Positions 58,938 through 64,000 of a stretch of DNA of 64,000 nt are shown here, one piece after another. The position numbers were made by a program, and so were the translations under genes. Positions within the stretch are counted from its first letter, which is position 1. Every line of letters begins with the position of its first letter. The stretch is from an uncultured Eggerthella sp. (GTDB taxonomy: Bacteria > Actinomycetota > Coriobacteriia > Coriobacteriales > Eggerthellaceae): NCBI GenBank assembly GCA_900542525.1, contig UQNZ01000002.1, forward strand, positions 248,001 to 312,000, given 5' to 3'. The notes beneath the pieces were generated by a model. It searched no databases and was not told where the DNA came from. It saw only the letters and a list, made by a program, of their open reading frames with translations.

Positions 58938-60842
58938 TTATTCCATAAGCGCTGTGACCGCTTGAGCATAGGCAATCGGGTCATCGACCGGCATGTTCTC
59001 AACGATGAGCGCTTGATTGTAGAGGATGGTTGAATACTGGGCGATCTTCTCCGCATCGCCAGCCTCCTGAGCTTGCTTCAAAACATCGAAGATCTTGTGT
59101 TGAGGATTGATCTCGAGCACGCGATCGGCCTTGATGCGTTCGCCATCGGGGCCCATTGCCATCATGCGTTCCATCTCAAGCGAGATCGGTCCTTCAGTGG
59201 TAACGGCGGCTGGTGTGTCGGAAAGACGCGTAGAAACTGCTACGCGGGTGACGGCTCCATCAAGTGCCTCTTTCATGGCGTTGAACAGTCCTTCATTTTC
59301 TTTCGTGATAGCTTCAGCGGCTTCTTTTTCATCTTCGGTCTCAAGGTCGAGATCGCCACCAGCGACATTCTTCAGCGGGCGCTCGTCAAAACTGTTCATG
59401 GACATCATGCAGAATTCATCGACATCCTGAGTGCACAGCAGCACATCGTAGCCCTTTGCCATGACGGTCTTCACGATGGGCATCTTTGCCAGGCGATCGA
59501 CCGATTCGCCTACCGCATAGTAGATCGACTTCTGATCTTTGGCGGCCTTTTCAAGGTACTCTGCGAGCGTGATCATGCGCTTTTCGGTTGCAGAATAGAA
59601 GAGCAGCAGGTCAGAGAGCTTATCAGCATCCATGCCGTAGCTTGAGTAGATGCCGTATTTGATGCCGCGACCGAAGTCTTTGAAGAAACCTTCGTAGGCT
59701 TCGCGGTCATCTTCGAGCATCTTTAGCAGATCGGACTTGATCTTCTTCTCGAGCTTTTGGGCGATCGCACGCAGTTGCCCGTTGTGTTGAAGCGTTTCGC
59801 GCGAGATATTGAGCGTGAGATCCTGGCTGTCCACCACGCCACGCACGAAGTTGAAGTAGTCGGGTAGCAACTCTTCGCACTTTTCCATGATGAGCACGTT
59901 CGACGTATAGAGCGCAAGTCCCTTCTTGTAATCCTTGCTATAGAGGTCGTAGGGCGCATGGCTTGGGATGAAGAGCAGCGCGTCGTAGGAAAGTGTGCCT
60001 TCGGCGTGAATCGAGATGGTGCGCAGCGGATTGGCATAATCGTGGAAATCCGACTTGTAGAATTCGTGGTATTCTTCTTCGCTCACTTCAGATTTGCGGC
60101 GTTTCCAGATGGGGATCATCGAGTTGATGGTCTCGACTTCGGTTACGGTCTCATATTGCGGCGTATAATCGTCGCCTGCGTCTTCGGGTTTGGGCAGCTC
60201 GACGCTCTTCGCGCATTCCATCTTGATGGGGTAGCGCACATAGTTGCTGTAGCGTTTGATAAGGGATTTCAGCTGTGATTCGCTCAAGAATAGATCGAAA
60301 TCTTCTTCTTCGGTGTTCTCTTTAAGCTCGAGGATGATCTCGGTACCGTGCGTTTGCTTCTTGCCTTTTTTGATAGAGTAGCCTTCAATGCCATCGCTCG
60401 TCCAGCTCCAGGACTCATCGGCTCCCCAAGCACGCGAGTTCACCGTTACTTTTTGAGCAACCATGAAGGCGGAATAGAAACCAACACCGAACTGGCCGAT
60501 GATATCGAGATCCTTGCCTTGATCTTCGGCGTTTTCGGTCTTGAATTCCTGGCTTCCAGAATGAGCGATCGTGCCGAGATTCTCTTCAAGTTCAGCTTTC
60601 GTCATGCCGATGCCGGAGTCTTCCACGGTGATCGTGCGTGCGTCTTTGTCGAAGGAAACCTTGATGAATAGGTCGTCTTTTGCGACGGTGATCGAAGAGT
60701 CGGTGAGGCTCTTGAAATAGAGCTTGTCGACCGCATCCGACGCGTTCGAAATGAGTTCGCGCAGGAAGATCTCACGATTCGTGTAGATCGAGTTGATCAT
60801 AAGATCGAGCAGTTTCTTGCTCTCAGTTTTGAATTGTTTCAT
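58938..60842 (-). CDS. htpG: Chaperone HtpG (Hsp90)
   Basis: A 634-residue cytosolic ATP-dependent chaperone, the usual length for HtpG. The N-terminal GHKL domain shows NASDAVDKLYF, DSGIGMTKAEL and GQFGVGFYSAFMV; the middle domain includes the catalytic Arg region NISRETLQHN; the C-terminal dimerisation domain follows. Start ATG 60842. A perfect CIRCE element lies 75 bases upstream, so expression is probably repressed by HrcA and released on heat stress. The gene lies downstream of proC in the same direction. Confidence 0.95.
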   Translation of the reverse strand: MKQFKTESKKLLDLMINSIYTNREIFLRELISNASDAVDKLYFKSLTDSSITVAKDDLFIKVSFDKDARTITVEDSGIGMTKAELEENLGTIAHSGSQEFKTENAEDQGKDLDIIGQFGVGFYSAFMVAQKVTVNSRAWGADESWSWTSDGIEGYSIKKGKKQTHGTEIILELKENTEEEDFDLFLSESQLKSLIKRYSNYVRYPIKMECAKSVELPKPEDAGDDYTPQYETVTEVETINSMIPIWKRRKSEVSEEEYHEFYKSDFHDYANPLRTISIHAEGTLSYDALLFIPSHAPYDLYSKDYKKGLALYTSNVLIMEKCEELLPDYFNFVRGVVDSQDLTLNISRETLQHNGQLRAIAQKLEKKIKSDLLKMLEDDREAYEGFFKDFGRGIKYGIYSSYGMDADKLSDLLLFYSATEKRMITLAEYLEKAAKDQKSIYYAVGESVDRLAKMPIVKTVMAKGYDVLLCTQDVDEFCMMSMNSFDERPLKNVAGGDLDLETEDEKEAAEAITKENEGLFNAMKEALDGAVTRVAVSTRLSDTPAAVTTEGPISLEMERMMAMGPDGERIKADRVLEINPQHKIFDVLKQAQEAGDAEKIAQYSTILYNQALIVENMPVDDPIAYAQAVTALME

Positions 60843-60917
60843 ACATAAGCCTTTCTTGTGAAGGGTACGCGCGTGTAGCCTACCGAAGGGCAGGCTGCAG
60901 ATTCATCACGAAAAAAG

Positions 60918-60944
60918 TTAGCACTCTCGGGGCGAGAGTGCTAA
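60918..60944 (-). promoter_or_regulatory. CIRCE operator (HrcA binding site)
   Basis: TTAGCACTC-N9-GAGTGCTAA, a perfect match to consensus, between proC and htpG. Read leftward it is followed by a T-rich run (CTTTTTTC), so it could double as a terminator for proC. It is expected to repress htpG under non-stress conditions. Confidence 0.93.
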
Positions 60945-61026
60945 GAAAGTAAGCGCTTCATGAAGAACATGCACAAAAACATCACAGTTTGCGTGGTTGT
61001 TGCAGTTCAACTAAGGCAGCCAGAAC

Positions 61027-61821
61027 CTAAAGACTACGTGCTTTTGCAACTGTGGCACGCACTGCGCGGGTGGTGGTGCCGCGGAAGGCACCTTCTTCAA
61101 GTGTCTCAACGCCAGCGATGGTCGAGCCGCCGGGGGAACAAACTTGATCCTTCAGTTTGCCGGGATGCTCACCCGTCTCAAGTACCATCTTTGCGCTGCC
61201 AAGCACGGTTTGCGCAGCGATCGTTTGCGCTTGTGCGCGGGGCAAACCTTCAGCAACCCCGCCATCAGCCAGTGCTTCGATGAACATGTAGACGAAAGCG
61301 GGCGCACTGCCACCTACAGCGCTGGCGGCATCCATGAGAGGTTCGGCAAGCTCGATCGCAAGCCCGAAGCTCTCGAGCAGCTCCTTCACGATCTTCATCT
61401 CTTCAGGGGAAACGAGATCGCCGGGGCAGAATGCGGTGGTTCCTTCACCTACCAGTGCTGGTGTGTTGGGCATGACCCGTACGATCTTCTGCGGATGACC
61501 GACTTTTTCGCTGAGCCATGCGAGAGTTTTGCCTGGTGCGATGCTCACCAGGATCTGGTGTTCGTGCAAATGATCCTTGATCTGGTCGATCACTGCTTCA
61601 TACTGCTGTGGCTTCACGCAGAGAAACACGATGTCGCTCTCTCCAGCAACGAGGGTGTTATCGGTGGTAGTCTGGATGCCTAGGCGCTCATGCGTTGCGT
61701 TCGCATGCTCAAGGGTTGAATTCGAGCCGTAGATCTCGTCGGGTGAAACGAGGCCCTTCTTGATGATTCCTGCGATAATGGCTCCTGCCATGTTGCCACA
61801 GCCGATAAAACCAAGTCTCAT
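61027..61821 (-). CDS. proC: Pyrroline-5-carboxylate reductase
   Basis: Final step of proline synthesis: NADPH-dependent reduction of P5C. The 264-residue protein has the N-terminal Rossmann motif GFIGCGNMAGAI, NTPALVGEG, and the C-terminal family signature KDQVCSPGGSTIAGVETLEEGAFRG. Start ATG 61821 follows GAGGAAAC. Transcribed upstream of htpG but separated by 184 bases with the CIRCE element. Confidence 0.94.
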   Translation of the reverse strand: MRLGFIGCGNMAGAIIAGIIKKGLVSPDEIYGSNSTLEHANATHERLGIQTTTDNTLVAGESDIVFLCVKPQQYEAVIDQIKDHLHEHQILVSIAPGKTLAWLSEKVGHPQKIVRVMPNTPALVGEGTTAFCPGDLVSPEEMKIVKELLESFGLAIELAEPLMDAASAVGGSAPAFVYMFIEALADGGVAEGLPRAQAQTIAAQTVLGSAKMVLETGEHPGKLKDQVCSPGGSTIAGVETLEEGAFRGTTTRAVRATVAKARSL

Positions 61822-62079
61822 GTTTCCTCCTCAAACGCGCCTAAGGGCGTGATCTGATACGATTGCGCTTGCACGTTCGAGCACAGGGGGGTTCGTGCAT
61901 GCGCGATGTGCGTGTCTGTGATCGAACAACCTTATAATAGCGCGCATATCTATTGCGTCCATCGAGGTATGATTACCCTTTAGCAACGCTTTGTTTTCAG
62001 CGAAACAAACTTCGCAGGCTTCATGCAAGTCTTTGAGCGCTTGGCGCTAGACTGACAAAAAAAGAGAAAGGGGCAAGCT

Positions 62080-62607
62080 ATGGCTTCCCAGGAAAAAGCA
62101 GAAAAGAATTGGTCGCTCATCGTACCGGGTGTGCTGCTCATCTTCTTCGGCGCGCTGTGTGCGTTCTATCCCGGCATCACGCTTCTGAGTGTTACCTTCG
62201 TAGCTGGCGCTGGCTTCGTCTTCGCTGGTATCGTGAACATCGTATCCTACGTGCGCGAACGCAAAGCAGCAGAGCTTTCGGGCTGGTATGTAGCTTACGG
62301 CATCTTGGATATCATCATCGGCTTGATGCTGGTCGTCCATCCGCTCGCAACAGCCTATGTGATTCCTTGGCTCATTGGCGCATTTATCATGGCGTACTCT
62401 ATTGTGGAGTTGTTCGCCATCATCGCCTCACGTAAGCAATTGGGTTCAATTTGGGGACTCGGATTGGTTTCAGCTATTTTGAGCTTGCTCGTGGGCATCT
62501 GCTTCTTCGTCTTTCCTGAAAGCCTCGCGATCTTCATTGCGGTCTTTGCGGTCATTCGTGGCGCAACGCTGATCGCTTCGGGGTGGAGTGGTTATCAGCC
62601 GGTCTAG
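62080..62607 (+). CDS. HdeD-family membrane protein
   Basis: A 175-residue protein with six short membrane helices in three repeated pairs, typical of HdeD/DUF308 (the repeat unit ends with I-x-G-I-x-x-I-V-x-x-x-R-E-R). Role unclear; E. coli HdeD is linked to acid stress. ATG 62080 follows AAAGGGG. Monocistronic, divergent from proC. Confidence 0.85.
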   Translation: MASQEKAEKNWSLIVPGVLLIFFGALCAFYPGITLLSVTFVAGAGFVFAGIVNIVSYVRERKAAELSGWYVAYGILDIIIGLMLVVHPLATAYVIPWLIGAFIMAYSIVELFAIIASRKQLGSIWGLGLVSAILSLLVGICFFVFPESLAIFIAVFAVIRGATLIASGWSGYQPV

Positions 62608-62730
62608 GCGACTGCTCTTAGCTCAGCGCCTCTCGGATCAGGTTGCCAGGCAGCGCACGGGTGCTGTGGACAGCTTTTGCGCGATACGCGTCAACGTTCT
62701 CCATTCGTTCATAGATTTATTACACTTTCG

Positions 62731-62759
62731 TAAGCCCTCCGTACCAATCGGAGGGCTTA
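62731..62759. other. Strong hairpin after the HdeD-like gene
   Basis: AAGCCCTCCG-TACCAAT-CGGAGGGCTT, a perfect 10-bp stem with A/T flanks but no T run. Probably an intrinsic terminator of weak type or a transcript-stabilising structure. Confidence 0.55.
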
Positions 62760-62805
62760 TGTGCGCTTGGCTTTGCGTTAAGGCTGCTGCGTACACAAGT
62801 TATGG

Positions 62806-62834
62806 TATACAGGTAAAAGAAACCACTCTGTATA
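62806..62834. promoter_or_regulatory. Palindrome TATACAG-N15-CTGTATA before the RND gene
   Basis: Perfect 7-bp arms with 15 bases between, about 35 bases upstream of the RND start. TATGGTATAC nearby could be a -10. Candidate operator. Confidence 0.45.
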
Positions 62835-62867
62835 TTGTTGCGTGTTCGTGAAAGTGTTGTGGCATCT

Positions 62868-64000
62868 ATGCTCTCTAAATTCAGCGTCAAACGTCCCTAT
62901 ATCATCGTTGTTGCCGTCATTATCGCGCTTATTCTCGGCGGTGTTTCATTGAGCAAGATGAAGACCGACTTGCTTCCCGATATGGATATTCCCTATCTTA
63001 TGGTCATGACCACAGATCCTGGTGCAAGCGCCGAGAAAGTCGAGACCGAAGTGACCGAAGTGCTCGAAAGCACGCTCTCGACGGTCAATGGCGTGACCGA
63101 GATCCAATCTCAGAGCGCCAACAACTTCTCCATGGTGTTTCTTGAATTCGAAGATGGCACCGATATGGATTCAGCTATGGTGAAGGTGTCTTCGGCGGTC
63201 AACGAGATCGAATCGCAGTTGCCCGAAACGGCTGGTTCTCCCAACTACATGGAAATGAGCATGGACATGATGGCCACGCTCTATGTTGCCGCGAACTATG
63301 AAGGCAAGGATATCTATGAGCTTTCGGAGTTCGCTGAAGACACGCTCTCGCCTGAACTTGAACGCATCAACGGTGTTGCTGATGTTTCCGTGGTGGGGTC
63401 AGCGGAGCAATCCGTCGAAGTGCGCTTGAGTGATTCGAAGATCGAAGACATCAATAATAAATTGCTCGGAAACGTTAATTCCGAACTCTACGATGCGAAG
63501 AAATCGATCGATGAGGGACGTTCCCAGATGGCTTCTGCGGAGAAGTCGTTGAAAGAACAGCAGGCGAAGCTTGCTGATCAAGAAAAGGCAACTACCGATC
63601 AACTAGGTCAGGCTATTTCGGGTTTGACCATGGGCATCTCTTCGGGCACCGCACAAGTCGCTGCGCTTTCCTCGCAGATCCAGGCGTTGCAAGCTCAGCT
63701 CGTTCAGGCTCCCGATGCGGCGAAACCAGCCCTGCAACAGCAGATAGCGGCACTCCAAGAACAGCTCACGAAAGCTACGAGCGAGCTAACCGATTATCAA
63801 AACCAACTGGCCGTGGCTGAAGCGGGCGGACTGAGCGCTGCAAGTCAGTTCGGCAGTGGAACGGCACAGCTCGCGAATGCACTGACCATGCTCGAACAGA
63901 ACAAGAAGCAACTCGACGAAGCGCAGGCGCAGTACGAGGATGCGCGCGAAAAAGCCATCAAGTCGGCCAATATCGATGCGCTGGTAGACAAGAACACGCT
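62868..64000 (+). CDS. RND-superfamily efflux transporter (ACR_tran/HAE1 type), 5' part
   Basis: Open to the end of the window with 377 codons visible. The start MLSKFSVKRPYIIVVAVIIAL gives the first membrane helix, followed by KMKTDLLPDMDIPYLMV and the porter-domain pattern VNGVTEIQS and ELERINGVADVSVVGSAEQSV. These match the first periplasmic porter subdomain of SwrC/AcrB-like exporters. From about residue 215 a long Gln/Ala/Lys coiled coil replaces the normal segment (QAKLADQEKATTDQLG and later QQQIAALQEQLTKATSEL). Such coiled-coil inserts occur in Gram-positive RND pumps that reach through the wall. No strong Shine-Dalgarno before ATG 62868. Confidence 0.82.
   Translation, partial: MLSKFSVKRPYIIVVAVIIALILGGVSLSKMKTDLLPDMDIPYLMVMTTDPGASAEKVETEVTEVLESTLSTVNGVTEIQSQSANNFSMVFLEFEDGTDMDSAMVKVSSAVNEIESQLPETAGSPNYMEMSMDMMATLYVAANYEGKDIYELSEFAEDTLSPELERINGVADVSVVGSAEQSVEVRLSDSKIEDINNKLLGNVNSELYDAKKSIDEGRSQMASAEKSLKEQQAKLADQEKATTDQLGQAISGLTMGISSGTAQVAALSSQIQALQAQLVQAPDAAKPALQQQIAALQEQLTKATSELTDYQNQLAVAEAGGLSAASQFGSGTAQLANALTMLEQNKKQLDEAQAQYEDAREKAIKSANIDALVDKNT

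Noticed and set aside
1..64000. CRISPR array, prophage or insertion sequence
   Set aside because: No regularly spaced repeats, phage structural genes or transposases are seen.

Overview
The window is typical bacterial chromosome: dense genes on both strands, mostly short gaps, GC near 50 percent by eye, and Shine-Dalgarno sequences of the AAAGGAG / AAGGGGG type. Gene content points to an anaerobic, menaquinone-using actinobacterium of the Coriobacteriia, most likely Eggerthellaceae. Reasons are a compact men cluster with a MenE-MenC fusion, a magnesium-type NRAMP transporter like those known from Eggerthella lenta, a choloylglycine-hydrolase-family enzyme, many amino-acid symporters, and a CIRCE element before htpG. 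The moderate GC would fit a low-GC member such as Cryptobacterium, but I cannot fix the genus from the sequence alone.

Layout. 1-2.3 kb: the tail of a phenylacetate-CoA-ligase-like gene followed by a decayed second copy of that tail, a 45-bp tandem-repeat ORF, and a sodium:solute symporter. 2.4-9 kb: a small frameshifted gene, a ZIP metal permease, a ribbon-helix-helix/coiled-coil protein, 5-formyl-THF cyclo-ligase, and a two-gene magnesium module (MgtE-type sensor domains without a channel, plus an NRMT transporter). Far upstream of that module lies a candidate structured RNA with C-rich loops and its own terminator. 9.8-17.9 kb: menF-menD-menH-menB-menEC. 18-24.6 kb: a bactofilin-like envelope protein, a choloylglycine hydrolase homologue, methionine aminopeptidase with a SEC-C tag, and a UvrA-like ABC ATPase. 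24.6-40 kb: alanine and dicarboxylate symporters, an Rrf2 regulator divergent from cysK, a LOG-family enzyme, a large TPR protein, a DMT exporter, a DUF2130 protein, a MATE exporter, a second alanine symporter and a YqeY-like protein. 40-53.2 kb: a Pro/Ala/Thr-rich membrane protein coupled to a 45-residue peptide gene, MerR plus mtnA, a DUF362 protein divergent from a VOC-SDR pair with a TetR gene, a FUSC protein, ferrochelatase, a TetR/MFS pair, and an HTH-zinc-ribbon regulator. 53.3-64 kb: initiator tRNA, a polar amino acid ABC transporter, a polysaccharide deacetylase, CIRCE-controlled htpG, proC, an HdeD-like protein, and the start of an RND exporter that runs off the end.

The genes group into a few functions: menaquinone synthesis for anaerobic respiration, uptake of amino acids and divalent metals, cysteine synthesis under a probable Rrf2-type sulfur regulator, envelope maintenance, and efflux with local regulators. 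No prophage, IS element or CRISPR array is visible. Recombination traces are the paaK tail duplication, a tRNA-fMet fragment that now encodes the C terminus of an ABC permease, and a dispersed GTGAACA palindromic repeat family. The least explained items are the C-rich-loop RNA near 9.4-9.6 kb, the 15-residue tandem-repeat ORF near 0.3-0.5 kb, and the RHH/coiled-coil protein with a palindrome in its leader.
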